NCBI RefSeq assembly: GCF_001707755.1
Contig: NZ_MBDL01000012.1
Span: forward strand, 1-64,000
DNA length: 64,000 bases
Source: Acinetobacter celticus
Lineage (GTDB): Bacteria > Pseudomonadota > Gammaproteobacteria > Pseudomonadales > Moraxellaceae
Direction of reading: 5' to 3'
How positions within the stretch are numbered: the stretch's first letter is position 1; the number at the start of each line of letters is the position of its first letter. Made by a program: the position numbers and the translations under genes. This document shows, piece after piece, positions 10,192-19,704 of this stretch. The notes beneath the pieces were generated by a model. It was not told the origin of the DNA. It saw only the letters and a list, made by a program, of their open reading frames with translations, and did not search any database.

Positions 10192-10980
10192 ATGAGCAAA
10201 CAATTCGCTGTCATTGGTCATCCCATTGAACAATCTCGTTCACCTGAATTACATCATGCTTTTGCGACCAAAACGGGTATCGATTTAACTTACGTTAAAC
10301 GTTTAGCCCCTCTTGATGGTTTTGTAGCCAGCATGGAAGAATTCTTTGCACAAGGTGGCACTGGCATGAATGTGACCGTACCATTTAAAGAGCAAGCTTT
10401 TGCACAATGCGCTGTTTTAACCGCACGTGCCCAAATTGCCAAAGCCGTGAATACGCTGTGGATGGAAAACGGACAATTACACGGCGACAATACCGATGGT
10501 CAAGGTCTGGTGAATGCTATTCAAGCACTGGATTGGAATTTAAAAAACACTCAACTGCTAATTATTGGCGCAGGTGGTGCTACCCGTGGCGTTGTCTATC
10601 CATTGGTACAAGCAGGCGCGAAAAAAATTGTCATTGCTAACCGCACTTTAGCGCGTGCCGAACAACTGATTAACGATTTAAAAGAAGCTGTACCGACGGC
10701 TGAATTATCTGCAATGAGCTTAGAACAATTGGCTGGAAATTTTGACATTGTAATTAATGCCACGTCTGCCAGCTTAAGTGGTGACGCTTTGGTGTTGCCT
10801 GAAGCATTACAATTTCAACATGCTTATGAAATGGCCTATGGCAAACCATCGAGCTTCCTCGATCAAGCCAAAACACGTGGTGTACCAACCTCTGAGGGTT
10901 TTGGCATGCTAGTCGGTCAAGCGATTGAATCTTTCCGTATTTGGAATACTGTTGAACCCAATTTAAAAGATTTTTTATAA
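10192..10980 (+). CDS. aroE: Shikimate 5-dehydrogenase
   Basis: NADP-dependent reduction of 3-dehydroshikimate to shikimate in aromatic amino acid synthesis. 262 residues. The shikimate-binding SRSPELHH lies at residues 15-22, the catalytic lysine in NVTVPFKE near residue 66, the GAGGATRG nucleotide loop near 125 and the NRTLARAEQL adenosine-phosphate site follows. The frame extends to an ATG at 10159; the ATG at 10192 gives the family N-terminus MSKQFAVIGHPI and is preferred. Ends at a perfect terminator. Confidence 0.94.
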   Translation: MSKQFAVIGHPIEQSRSPELHHAFATKTGIDLTYVKRLAPLDGFVASMEEFFAQGGTGMNVTVPFKEQAFAQCAVLTARAQIAKAVNTLWMENGQLHGDNTDGQGLVNAIQALDWNLKNTQLLIIGAGGATRGVVYPLVQAGAKKIVIANRTLARAEQLINDLKEAVPTAELSAMSLEQLAGNFDIVINATSASLSGDALVLPEALQFQHAYEMAYGKPSSFLDQAKTRGVPTSEGFGMLVGQAIESFRIWNTVEPNLKDFL

Positions 10981-11011
10981 TTTTTTGAATGAATTAGAAT
11001 TACTTATCGAA

Positions 11012-11044
11012 AAAAAGAACCTCAAAATTGAGGTTCTTTTTTTA
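11012..11044. terminator. Bidirectional terminator, aroE / unknown lipoprotein
   Basis: Perfect stem AAAAAGAACCTCAA / TTGAGGTTCTTTTT with T runs on both strands, between two convergent genes. Confidence 0.88.
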
Positions 11045-11053
11045 CTCTAAACT

Positions 11054-13492
11054 TTATTTTGCTAGATGTTGCACAATATCCACATAGACCGCGCGATAAA
11101 TCTCATCATCAAACAAATCCATGTCTTCTACTTGCATATTTTTGATTGATTTTTCAGACAACTTGTTTTTTACATCATCGGCAAAAGCTTGTGCAAAAAC
11201 CTGTGATGCCTGAGTTAATTGGCGCTTTTCTTCCGCACTCAGCTCATACTCTTGTTCAAAACGTTCGGCATAATCATGTGCAAAAACTGCTTGCTGAGTT
11301 TTGTACTGCTTGATCCGTTTTTGCCATTCTTGCTGTGCAAAATGTGCTTTGGTTGCCTCATTGACAATCTTATTCACTGAATAGCCAATCTCATCAAAAC
11401 TATCAGGATTTTTAAGCTGATGTTTCTCTGCCAATTGATTCAAACGCGTTAGTGCTACGCCTTTGGGTTTTGGCCAGTCAGGGTTAAAATGATAAGCAGA
11501 AAGTTCAGCAATTTCATTCAACTCAGTTTTAGAGTAATGTTTGCTTAAATCGGACTGCTTAATGGTGGCATATAAACCAAAAACTGTTTGATACGTTATA
11601 AGCCCAGAGTTTGTACGTTTAAACGTATTCAGTGCAATCTGGTTTAAATACTCATCTGTGGTTTTTAAATCTGCTGTATTTTCTGATTTTTTATCTGAGG
11701 TCGTTGCCTGATCTGTGGCTAAAGAACCTAAGAAACCTTTCGATGCACGTTCTAACAATGACCCTTTCGATATTTCTTCTATCGACTTGGCATTTTTCAG
11801 TAGTTTACGGTCAATGGCTTTGGCGTGGCCATAATTTGAAATTTGATTGTGACTGATAAATTGGAACTGCCCCATTTTTTTATCTTTGATCTGCACATCA
11901 TAATCAAAGGACTGCAAACGCCCACTCTGATCTAAGCCCACATCCATAGTAAATGCCGTTGCATCTGCCCGATCTTGTTTCAGCGCTTGCTGAATTTCAG
12001 CCTCATGCTTTTGCCAAAGTTGCTTAAAGCCTTGCACATTCATTAATTTTTCAGATTGGTAGACCACAAAAATAGGTTTTAATTGTTCTAAAGCGGTTAA
12101 TTTTGATTGTTCAGATTCTACTGGCTTTTCTGCTTCCTGCGCCAAAGCTGGCTTAAAGACATTAACCCCATACCATTCACGACATAGTGTCACATAACCC
12201 GCTGGTACTTTTTTGGCATGACTTAAAGCTTCACAGGCTTGTTCAGACAAAGCAGAAGTATCATCTTGTGTCGTACTTTGTACAGATGAATGACTAGACG
12301 TCGCGCAAGCATCCTCAGATGTACAAGCAGCATCGACAACTGTAGCAGACTCATCGCTCTCCCCTGATGCCTCTTCATCAGCTTCTACGACTTCAATCGT
12401 ATCTGCATCATCATGAGACTGTAGAGTATCGACTTTGGCTTGTAACAATTCAGCCACACGCGTCGCAGACGAATAAGCGGTCATTTCCAGCGAATTTTCT
12501 GCGGTCGCATCTTCAGCTTTAGTGGCTTTTATACTGTCTGTTGTTGCAACGGGAGCACCTTCATCTTGTTCAATCGCTTGCTCATGAGAACGCTTGTTTT
12601 GCCCTTTTACTTGTGCATTGTAATATGGCGTATTTACCCATTCGAATAAACTCATTTGCAATGCAATATTTTCCAACGTGCCTTGATAGCGAATTTTACT
12701 GCTAAGCCCTTGTTGTTTTTCTTGTGCGGTCAAATCTAGTCCCGTGACTTGATTCGGTGTGGACAAGGCATATGGCAATGCATTTAATTGCTTTAAATAC
12801 AGTGCTAAATTTTTAATATTAATTTGATTAATATCATCTTTATATTTTGAAAAATCGATATAGGCATAAGACGCCTGACTGTCACGATTAACCATAAAAG
12901 GCATAAAAGCGAAGTAATTGGTATAAAGCTTGAAATCATTCAAATCGACAATAAGTGGCAATTGCGCCTGAATGGACAACGTCGGTTTTTGATATTTCAA
13001 GTTTAAATTCAAATTGGCCATTTTCTGGCGATAGTGCACCGAACCATCATAACTAAACTGTAAGTCATTTAATATATTCAGCAAACTATCTGCAACGCCT
13101 TGCTTAATGCCATCGCGCCCACCAGTCAGAAACCCATAAGGGTCTTGTTCTTTGGCAATCGCTTCGTATAACTGATTTTTTTGCTGTGCATTCAACTGAA
13201 TGTTTTGCGCTTTAATAGCCAGATCTAATTGTTTTTTAAACTCAGGATCTAACCCAGATGGCTGCTGATGCGTTGATGCTGAGTCTTTAGATGTTGTTTT
13301 TTCCTTCAGTTGGCTTTGAATGGAAAATTGACCACTCACATCATAACTGCTGGTATCAAAAATAGCATTTATGCCGTTGCTTGCACGCTCACCCAACAAT
13401 TGAGGCGTCGATGCAGTGGACTTAATGACATGTTGCGTACAGGCGCTTAAGCTCAGGCCTAACAAGCAAAGAGTTAAATATTTCAAACGCAT
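11054..13492 (-). CDS. Large lipoprotein of unknown function
   Basis: 812 residues. The N-terminus is a lipoprotein signal peptide with lipobox LSAC at about residues 15-18 (cleavage before C18), so it is predicted to be envelope-anchored. Residues ~300-420 are a low-complexity segment rich in Glu, Asp, Ser, Thr and Ala, likely disordered, and separate an N-terminal domain from a C-terminal domain that is rich in Lys and Gln. Isolated cysteines occur in the linker (AACTSEDACATSS; DTSALSEQACEALSHA). I do not recognise the family. It is transcribed alone, facing aroE. Confidence 0.85.
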   Translation of the reverse strand: MRLKYLTLCLLGLSLSACTQHVIKSTASTPQLLGERASNGINAIFDTSSYDVSGQFSIQSQLKEKTTSKDSASTHQQPSGLDPEFKKQLDLAIKAQNIQLNAQQKNQLYEAIAKEQDPYGFLTGGRDGIKQGVADSLLNILNDLQFSYDGSVHYRQKMANLNLNLKYQKPTLSIQAQLPLIVDLNDFKLYTNYFAFMPFMVNRDSQASYAYIDFSKYKDDINQINIKNLALYLKQLNALPYALSTPNQVTGLDLTAQEKQQGLSSKIRYQGTLENIALQMSLFEWVNTPYYNAQVKGQNKRSHEQAIEQDEGAPVATTDSIKATKAEDATAENSLEMTAYSSATRVAELLQAKVDTLQSHDDADTIEVVEADEEASGESDESATVVDAACTSEDACATSSHSSVQSTTQDDTSALSEQACEALSHAKKVPAGYVTLCREWYGVNVFKPALAQEAEKPVESEQSKLTALEQLKPIFVVYQSEKLMNVQGFKQLWQKHEAEIQQALKQDRADATAFTMDVGLDQSGRLQSFDYDVQIKDKKMGQFQFISHNQISNYGHAKAIDRKLLKNAKSIEEISKGSLLERASKGFLGSLATDQATTSDKKSENTADLKTTDEYLNQIALNTFKRTNSGLITYQTVFGLYATIKQSDLSKHYSKTELNEIAELSAYHFNPDWPKPKGVALTRLNQLAEKHQLKNPDSFDEIGYSVNKIVNEATKAHFAQQEWQKRIKQYKTQQAVFAHDYAERFEQEYELSAEEKRQLTQASQVFAQAFADDVKNKLSEKSIKNMQVEDMDLFDDEIYRAVYVDIVQHLAK

Positions 13493-13721
13493 AAAATTCT
13501 TCTAATAGCCCATTTATTTATACTTTAATCATCAAAATAGATCCAGAGATCCATCTATACTGTATCAGAAGCCTTTAAAAATGCAGATCGCTTTTTATAT
13601 CAAATTAGCATTTCTGACATTTTGCTCAGTCTATGGCATCAATGTAATTTTATTATTATTGTGAATAATCAAATCATCGATCCAGATAATCCAAAACTAT
13701 TTCTAAATTAGGATTAACACT

Positions 13722-15545
13722 ATGCCTGCTTATAAAGCGCCTTTACACGACATTCGCTTTTTAATGAATGAAGTGCTTGACTATCCCGCACATTATCAAA
13801 CTTTGTCTAACGGTGACATTGCGGATGCTGACACCATTGATATGATTCTTGAAGGTGCAGCTGATTTTTGCGAAAACATTTTATCTCCACTGAACCAAAC
13901 TGGTGATGCTGAAGGTTGCCACTTTGAAAATGGTGAAGTGAAAACGCCAAAGGGTTTTAAAGAAGCGTATGACCAGTTTGTACAAGGTGGCTGGCAAGGT
14001 CTGTCTTTTCCAGAAGAATTTGGCGGTCAAAACCTGCCTCAGTCGCTCAACCTAATCAAATCAGAAATGATGGGAACAGCGAACTGGTCATTCCAAATGT
14101 ATCCAGGTTTAAGCGTGGGTTGTATTAACACCATTCTTCAATACGGTACAGCTGAACAAAAAAATACTTATTTACCTAAACTTGTTGAAGGTACTTGGTC
14201 AGGCACCATGTGCTTAACTGAACCGCAGTGCGGGACAGATTTAGGCCAAGTTAAATCGAAAGCAGAGCCTTTGGCAGATGGTTCTTATGCTATTTCTGGA
14301 ACTAAAATTTTCATCTCTGCGGGTGAACACGACTTAACTGAAAATATTGTCCATATTGTGCTTGCACGCCTTCCAGATGCACCCGCAGGCACCAAAGGAA
14401 TTTCACTTTTTATTGTTCCTAAATTCAATGTTAATGCCGATGGTTCTATCGGTGAACGTAACCCTGTAACTTGTGGTTCAATTGAACACAAAATGGGAAT
14501 TCGTGCATCCGCAACAGCCGTTTTAAACTTTGACAATGCTGTGGGCTATTTAATTGGTGAGCCAAATAAAGGCCTACAAGCCATGTTCACATTTATGAAC
14601 ACAGCACGTATTGGTACAGCTATTCAAGGTATTGCGCATGCCGAATTGGCATTCCAAGGTTCTTTACCGTATGCCAAAGACCGTATGTCTATGCGTGCCC
14701 TTTCAGGTAAAAAAGACCCAGATAAGGTTGCAGATGCGATTATTCATCATGCAGATGTGCGCCGTATGTTGTTGACGCAAAAAGCCATTGCTGAAGGCGG
14801 TCGCTCAATGATTTATTATGCCGCGCAGTTGGCAGATAAAATGTCAGATGCGTTAACCCGCGGCGACACAGCAGCCTTTGAAGCACATGACGACCATTTA
14901 GGTTTCTATACTCCAATTTTAAAAGGCTTCTTGACTGAATTGGGCTATGAAGCAGCCAACCACGGTATGCAAGTATACGGCGGTCATGGCTATATTAAAG
15001 AATGGGGCATGGAACAAATTGTTCGTGACTCACGTATTTCGACATTGTATGAAGGTACTACGGGTGTTCAAGCTTTAGACTTGATTGGCCGTAAAGTCTT
15101 GTTAAGCTCTAAAGGTAAGGTCATTCGTGACTATACCGCTGAAATTTTGAAGTTCTGTGGTCAACAAGCGCGGAACAAGTACATGCGTCGTTTTGCTTGG
15201 GACTTGACTAAGCTTTGTGCACAATGGAATGCATTAACCGTTCGTATTATGTTAGCGGCACGTAAAGACCGCAATATCGTGTCAAGTGCTTCAACAGATT
15301 TCTTGATGTTCTCTGGTTATGTAATGATGGCTTATTTCTGGGCGCAACAAGCTGCGGTTGCTTCTGCAAAGTTAGCATCTGGCGAAGGTCAAGAAACACC
15401 TGAATTTTATAAAGCGAAAATTAAAGTTGCTGACTTCTACTTCGAACGTATGTTGCCACGCACACAAGGTCATGCAGAGTCGATGGTCAATCCGTCAAAA
15501 ACTATGACGTCTTTGCCTGTTGAACACTTTAGTTTTGATTACTAA
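13722..15545 (+). CDS. Acyl-CoA dehydrogenase (long, DmdC-like type)
   Basis: 607-residue FAD enzyme that introduces a trans-2 double bond into acyl-CoA. Its length and order (N-terminal extension, acyl-CoA dehydrogenase core with MCLTEPQCGTDLG, C-terminal extra domain) match the long form related to 3-methylmercaptopropionyl-CoA dehydrogenase DmdC rather than the ~390-residue classical type. The C-terminal helical core contains QVYGGHGYIKEWGMEQ and RDSRISTLYEGTTGVQALDL (partial motifs). The substrate cannot be deduced; medium or long fatty acyl-CoA is likely. It is monocistronic with a terminator directly after it. Confidence 0.9.
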   Translation: MPAYKAPLHDIRFLMNEVLDYPAHYQTLSNGDIADADTIDMILEGAADFCENILSPLNQTGDAEGCHFENGEVKTPKGFKEAYDQFVQGGWQGLSFPEEFGGQNLPQSLNLIKSEMMGTANWSFQMYPGLSVGCINTILQYGTAEQKNTYLPKLVEGTWSGTMCLTEPQCGTDLGQVKSKAEPLADGSYAISGTKIFISAGEHDLTENIVHIVLARLPDAPAGTKGISLFIVPKFNVNADGSIGERNPVTCGSIEHKMGIRASATAVLNFDNAVGYLIGEPNKGLQAMFTFMNTARIGTAIQGIAHAELAFQGSLPYAKDRMSMRALSGKKDPDKVADAIIHHADVRRMLLTQKAIAEGGRSMIYYAAQLADKMSDALTRGDTAAFEAHDDHLGFYTPILKGFLTELGYEAANHGMQVYGGHGYIKEWGMEQIVRDSRISTLYEGTTGVQALDLIGRKVLLSSKGKVIRDYTAEILKFCGQQARNKYMRRFAWDLTKLCAQWNALTVRIMLAARKDRNIVSSASTDFLMFSGYVMMAYFWAQQAAVASAKLASGEGQETPEFYKAKIKVADFYFERMLPRTQGHAESMVNPSKTMTSLPVEHFSFDY

Positions 15546-15564
15546 GTTTTAAGGTTTTTAGAGC

Positions 15565-15593
15565 AAAAAAGAGCACTTCGGCGCTCTTTTTTT
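15565..15593 (+). terminator. Terminator after acyl-CoA dehydrogenase gene
   Basis: Stem AAAAAAGAGC / GCTCTTTTTT around an ACTTCGGC loop, then more T residues. Confidence 0.88.
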
Positions 15594-15627
15594 AATTTGT
15601 AATAAGTAATTTAAAATTAAATGGAGA

Positions 15628-15846
15628 TTAGGATTCACTTAAAACAAGTCGTTTAATTTTAACTGCTTTTTCAAAATGATCTAGCTTATGTTGAATAATC
15701 CACCAATGCGCAGCTTCCATTAATAGTTCAGGATTATCATTTTTATTTTTGAAAAAAGCATAAAAAGATAGACCGACATTATCGCCTTTTTTCTCAATTT
15801 TCTGATTACATCCAGAAATAAAAATTTCTCTGAGTTCATCTCTCAT
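15628..15846 (-). CDS. Small conserved hypothetical protein
   Basis: 72 residues, cytosolic and charged. Features are MRDELREIFISGCNQ, a central GLSFYAFFKNKNDNPE block, and a WWIIQHKLDHFEKAVKIKR helix. Coding quality is good (balanced composition, clear amphipathic helices) and I believe similar small proteins occur in other Acinetobacter, but no function is known to me. It lies between convergent terminators of its neighbours. Confidence 0.6.
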   Translation of the reverse strand: MRDELREIFISGCNQKIEKKGDNVGLSFYAFFKNKNDNPELLMEAAHWWIIQHKLDHFEKAVKIKRLVLSES

Positions 15847-15933
15847 ATTTTGGCTAATCTAAACGATTCATAAAATTTTCAATTCACATCATACAAAAAA
15901 TTCTTTTATTTTTAAAATCAAAATTTCACCCTA

Positions 15934-15966
15934 AAAAAGCCCCAAACATTACCGATTGGGGTTTTT
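15934..15966 (-). terminator. Terminator after hemW
   Basis: Stem AAAAAGCCCCAA / TTGGGGTTTTT, 57 bases downstream of the hemW stop on the minus strand; T runs on both strands. Confidence 0.75.
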
Positions 15967-16022
15967 CATGATGTTTTACGTTCCGCACTGATTATTTAGA
16001 TTTTATCGCTTGAGTAACCATG

Positions 16023-17177
16023 CTAAAGAAACTCTTCCAACACTGAATTTAAAAACACATGTCCTTGCTCGGTACATGAAATTCGAGTTTGATCGTCAAC
16101 CATCAGCTTTCGTGCACGTAAAGAACTTAAAAGTTCATTCAAATCATCTAAACTTAGACCTGTGCGCTCTGCATACAGTTTGGTATCTACACCTTGGTTT
16201 AAACGCAGTGCATTCATCATAAATTCAAACGGCATCTCTTCATCTTCAATGCGCTTAAACTGTAAATTTTCCGCAGGAACTTTGGCCAAATAATCTTTCG
16301 GTAAACGGGTCTTTTGAAAACGATACACACCATCGGGTTGGGTCACTTTGCCATGTGCCCCTGCCCCAATCGCTAAATAATCACCAAACTGCCAATAATT
16401 TAAATTATGTGTAGACGGCTTTTCTTTACGCCATGCCGACACTTCATAATTCACAAAACCATGGGCTGTTAAATACGCCTCACCCTGTGCTTGAATCTCT
16501 TCCAAAACATCATCCACAGGTAAAACAGGCTGAGTTCTAAAGAACACCGTATTAGGTTCAATAGTCAGTTGATACCACGACACATGCGTTGCACCATTTT
16601 CCACAGCCAGTTTTAAATCATACAACGCTTGCTCTAAAGTCTGTTCAGGCAAGCCATGCATCAAATCAACATTAATTCGCGTAAAACCTGCTTCCTTAGC
16701 CAAATGAATGGCATTAACAGCATCATCATTGCTATGAATACGCCCTAATTTTTTAAGATGGTCGGTATTAAAACTTTGCACCCCAATCGATAGACGATTA
16801 ATCCCTGCATTCAAATAACCTGCAAAAGGATCATGTTCTACCGTACCCGGATTGGCCTCTAAAGTAATTTCGCAACCGGCTTCAAAAGGAATAATCTGTT
16901 TCAGTTGTGCAAACAACCACACATAACCTTTGGCAGAAATTAAAGACGGGGTGCCACCACCAATAAATACGCTATGAATGTGGCGACCTTGAGCAAAATC
17001 AATCTGTGTTTTAAAGTCTTCAACCAAAGCCTGTAAATATTCTTGCTCTAAATCTAAAGACAATTCCCCATCGGGCACAGCATGCGAATTAAAATCACAA
17101 TAAGGACACTTACGCACGCACCACGGCATGTGAATATATAAAGACAAAGGAATATTTTGGGGATTTAAATCAACCAA
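16023..17177 (-). CDS. hemW: HemW, radical-SAM haem chaperone
   Basis: 384-residue HemN-like protein. The radical-SAM cysteines are C20, C24 and C27 in WCVRKCPYCDFNSH; the position after the third cysteine is Asp-Phe rather than Gly-Cys, which marks HemW instead of coproporphyrinogen dehydrogenase. HemW binds haem and is thought to deliver it to acceptor proteins. The frame has a stop four codons before the TTG at 17177 and the next ATG (residue 17) would cut conserved sequence, so TTG must be the start; there is no clear ribosome site. Confidence 0.92.
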   Translation of the reverse strand: MVDLNPQNIPLSLYIHMPWCVRKCPYCDFNSHAVPDGELSLDLEQEYLQALVEDFKTQIDFAQGRHIHSVFIGGGTPSLISAKGYVWLFAQLKQIIPFEAGCEITLEANPGTVEHDPFAGYLNAGINRLSIGVQSFNTDHLKKLGRIHSNDDAVNAIHLAKEAGFTRINVDLMHGLPEQTLEQALYDLKLAVENGATHVSWYQLTIEPNTVFFRTQPVLPVDDVLEEIQAQGEAYLTAHGFVNYEVSAWRKEKPSTHNLNYWQFGDYLAIGAGAHGKVTQPDGVYRFQKTRLPKDYLAKVPAENLQFKRIEDEEMPFEFMMNALRLNQGVDTKLYAERTGLSLDDLNELLSSLRARKLMVDDQTRISCTEQGHVFLNSVLEEFL

Positions 17178-17296
17178 GGAACAAGCTCAGAACAAAGGAA
17201 TGGCTTATTTTAACATGAGTTAAAGCGTACAATTCACTCATCTCATGCAATAGCATGAGACTATTGTTAGTTAAAAAAGGTAAAGCTGAATTTCAC

Positions 17297-17758
17297 ATGA
17301 TCAAAATATCCAGTCAATTACTGCTCTTTCTCGCCCTAGCCATGGGGATTGGCATTGTGATGACTTTTCAAACGGCGCTCAATTCACAATTACGTGAATA
17401 TTTGCACTCCCCAATGCAAGCAGCCCTCATCTCCTTTTTTGTTGGTACAATAACGCTAGCCTTCGTGGTGTTCTTTCATTCTGCACCCAAACCAAGTCTG
17501 CATAGTCTCAGTCTAATTCCATGGTATCTCTGGATTGGCGGATGTTTAGGTGTGTATGCCATCAGTGTCAGTATTTTTACTGCGCCTAAACTGGGTTTTC
17601 TAACATTCTCTGGATTGGTCATTTTTGGACAAATTATGATGTCGATGATTTTAGATCAGTTCGGATGGCTTGGCGTTGAAAAAACCGCAATTTCATGGCA
17701 ACGCCTTTTAGGTGCGATGGTTATTTTTTCAGGGGTTCTGTTAACCCTGCAACGCTAA
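17297..17758 (+). CDS. YdcZ-type DMT-superfamily membrane protein
   Basis: 153 residues with five hydrophobic segments, typical of the small YdcZ (DUF606) transporters. It begins MIKISSQLLLFLAL and contains the family's FQTALNSQLREYLHSP-type segment after TM1. The start at 17297 is chosen over an ATG at 17255, which would put a basic extension before TM1. Substrate unknown. It sits immediately upstream of abeM (34 bases), so the two may be cotranscribed. Confidence 0.82.
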   Translation: MIKISSQLLLFLALAMGIGIVMTFQTALNSQLREYLHSPMQAALISFFVGTITLAFVVFFHSAPKPSLHSLSLIPWYLWIGGCLGVYAISVSIFTAPKLGFLTFSGLVIFGQIMMSMILDQFGWLGVEKTAISWQRLLGAMVIFSGVLLTLQR

Positions 17759-17792
17759 ATTTATATTGATAATTTCCCAAACGAGTACTTTT

Positions 17793-19157
17793 GTGTCAAA
17801 TGTTCCGACGGTTACCACCACCCGCTTTGAGTTAAAACAGCTCTTCCATCTGATGATTCCAATTTTGATCACGCAATTTGCCCAAGCAGGTTTTGGTCTG
17901 ATTGATACCATTATGGCGGGACATTTATCTGCACAAGACCTTGCTGCTATTGCGGTCGGTGTGGGTTTATGGATTCCAATCATGTTGCTATTTAGTGGCA
18001 TCATGATTGCAACCACACCCTTAGTTGCCGCAGCCAATGGCGCACGCACCCCCGAAAAAATTGCCACCATTGCCCGTCAGTCTTTATGGGTTGCTTTTAT
18101 TTTAGGGGTTATTGCGGGGCTGATTTTACAGCTCACGCCTTTACTACTGCCAGTTTTAGGTGTTCCTGAAAACTTATTGCCTAAAGCCAGTTTGTTTTTA
18201 CATGCGATTGGTTTTGGTATGCCCGCGGTGACCATGTATGCGGCATTAAGAGGCTATTCTGAAGCTTTGGGTTATCCACGCCCAGTCACAGCAATCAGCT
18301 TAATTGCCCTTGTAGTATTAATACCGCTAAACTTTATTTTTATGTATGGCATTGGCCCTATTCCACATTTAGGCAGTGCAGGTTCTGGTTTTGCCACTGC
18401 AATTTTACAATGGTTGATGTTCATCACCCTTGCCCTCTATATTCTAAAAGCCAAGCGTTATCAAAAAACCCAGCCTTTTGCGCTATGGGAAAAATTAGAT
18501 GCCTATTGGGTCAAACGTATTTTAACTCTCGGTTTACCGATTGGCTTGGCTATTTTCTTTGAAGTCAGTATTTTTAGCACCGCTGCCATTGTTTTAAGCC
18601 CTTTGGGTGACACGATTATTGCAGCTCATCAGATTGCCATTTCAGTGACTTCGCAACTGTTTATGATTCCGATGTCACTGGCGATTGCACTAACTATTCG
18701 AGTTGGAACTTATTATGGTGAACAGAACTGGCTTTCAATGCGTAAAGTACAGCATCTGGGTCTGGCGACTGGAACTATTTTTGCCTTCATCACCATGGCA
18801 TTGATGTGGTTGTTCCGTGCGGAAATTGTGGCTATTTACACTTCAGATTATGACGTGGCTAAAGTGGCCATGTATCTCATTTTGTTTGCCATTGCCTATC
18901 AGTTGATGGATGCATGGCAAGTCAGTGCTGCAGGCTGTTTACGCGGTATGCAGGACACCAAAGGCCCAATGTGGATTACCATGTTCGCCTATTGGGTCAT
19001 TGCCTTCCCCGTTGGCATTTATCTGGCGCGTTTTACCGAAATGGGTGCAGCAGGAGTATGGATTGGACTGATTGTCGGTTTAAGTATTGCTTGTGTGTTG
19101 TTGCTGACGCGTTTGTATATGAATAATCAGCACCTACAAAACAAACAGACCCCTTAA
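17793..19157 (+). CDS. abeM: MATE-family multidrug efflux pump AbeM
   Basis: 454 residues, 12 predicted TM helices, MATE (NorM-like) cation/drug antiporter of the inner membrane. The segments LITQFAQAGFGLIDTIMAGH, LRGYSEALG, IGLAIFFEVSIFSTAA-type and AAGCLRGMQDT closely match the H+-coupled AbeM pump of Acinetobacter baumannii, which exports fluoroquinolones, aminoglycosides and dyes when overexpressed. The frame opens at a TTG (17766), but the GTG at 17793 gives MSNVP, matching AbeM. The N-terminal repeat and C-terminal repeat look complete. A strong terminator follows. Confidence 0.9.
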   Translation: MSNVPTVTTTRFELKQLFHLMIPILITQFAQAGFGLIDTIMAGHLSAQDLAAIAVGVGLWIPIMLLFSGIMIATTPLVAAANGARTPEKIATIARQSLWVAFILGVIAGLILQLTPLLLPVLGVPENLLPKASLFLHAIGFGMPAVTMYAALRGYSEALGYPRPVTAISLIALVVLIPLNFIFMYGIGPIPHLGSAGSGFATAILQWLMFITLALYILKAKRYQKTQPFALWEKLDAYWVKRILTLGLPIGLAIFFEVSIFSTAAIVLSPLGDTIIAAHQIAISVTSQLFMIPMSLAIALTIRVGTYYGEQNWLSMRKVQHLGLATGTIFAFITMALMWLFRAEIVAIYTSDYDVAKVAMYLILFAIAYQLMDAWQVSAAGCLRGMQDTKGPMWITMFAYWVIAFPVGIYLARFTEMGAAGVWIGLIVGLSIACVLLLTRLYMNNQHLQNKQTP

Positions 19158-19211
19158 GCACAGCAGATTTATTTTCATAGAAATAAGATGAACCGTTGAA
19201 GATACCTCATT

Positions 19212-19253
19212 TCAAAAAAGTCTTTTAAGCTATTCATTGAAAGACTTTTTTGA
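19212..19253 (+). terminator. Terminator after abeM
   Basis: Perfect 14-base stem TCAAAAAAGTCTTT / AAAGACTTTTTTGA with internal T runs. Confidence 0.85.
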
Positions 19254-19288
19254 AAAAATCATTTTGAAGCGTAGGTGGATCATCGGCA

Positions 19289-19510
19289 TTACTTTGATGA
19301 CAACTGTGCCATCGCCTGTTTTAACCCATCTGGAATTTCCGACTCATCGGCCACTTCTTTGGTCACAGATTGCCCGACAATCACATCAACCCCATTAAAA
19401 GTCATGGTCGGTGAACCATAAAGCGCATAGCCTTCATTCAGCGCTTGGGTAATACGGGCGCAAAAATTCACGTCATCTTTACCTGTTAAATATTTATAAA
19501 TTTTCATCAC
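19289..19510 (-). CDS. DUF1737 domain protein
   Basis: 73-residue single-domain protein. It carries the DUF1737 pattern KYLTGKDDVNFCARITQALN followed by GYALYGSPTMTFNG. Members are small cytosolic proteins with no established role. Two consecutive ATGs open the frame; either may be used. Convergent with abeM, separated by the abeM terminator. Confidence 0.82.
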   Translation of the reverse strand: MMKIYKYLTGKDDVNFCARITQALNEGYALYGSPTMTFNGVDVIVGQSVTKEVADESEIPDGLKQAMAQLSSK

Positions 19511-19704
19511 ACATCTACTTTACTGAATCTCTTCATCTTATTTTAAGGGAGCTTCAGCAAAATGTGTGCAGTTGATCCTCCAATTGAGAGTTTTATCTTA
19601 AAGAATCAAATAGAAACAAACGCTTAACATTTTAAAGTAGGCAGTTTCGTAATAAACGCCTATGATCGGAAGCATATTTAAAGAATAAACTTGAGGCATA
19701 TCAC

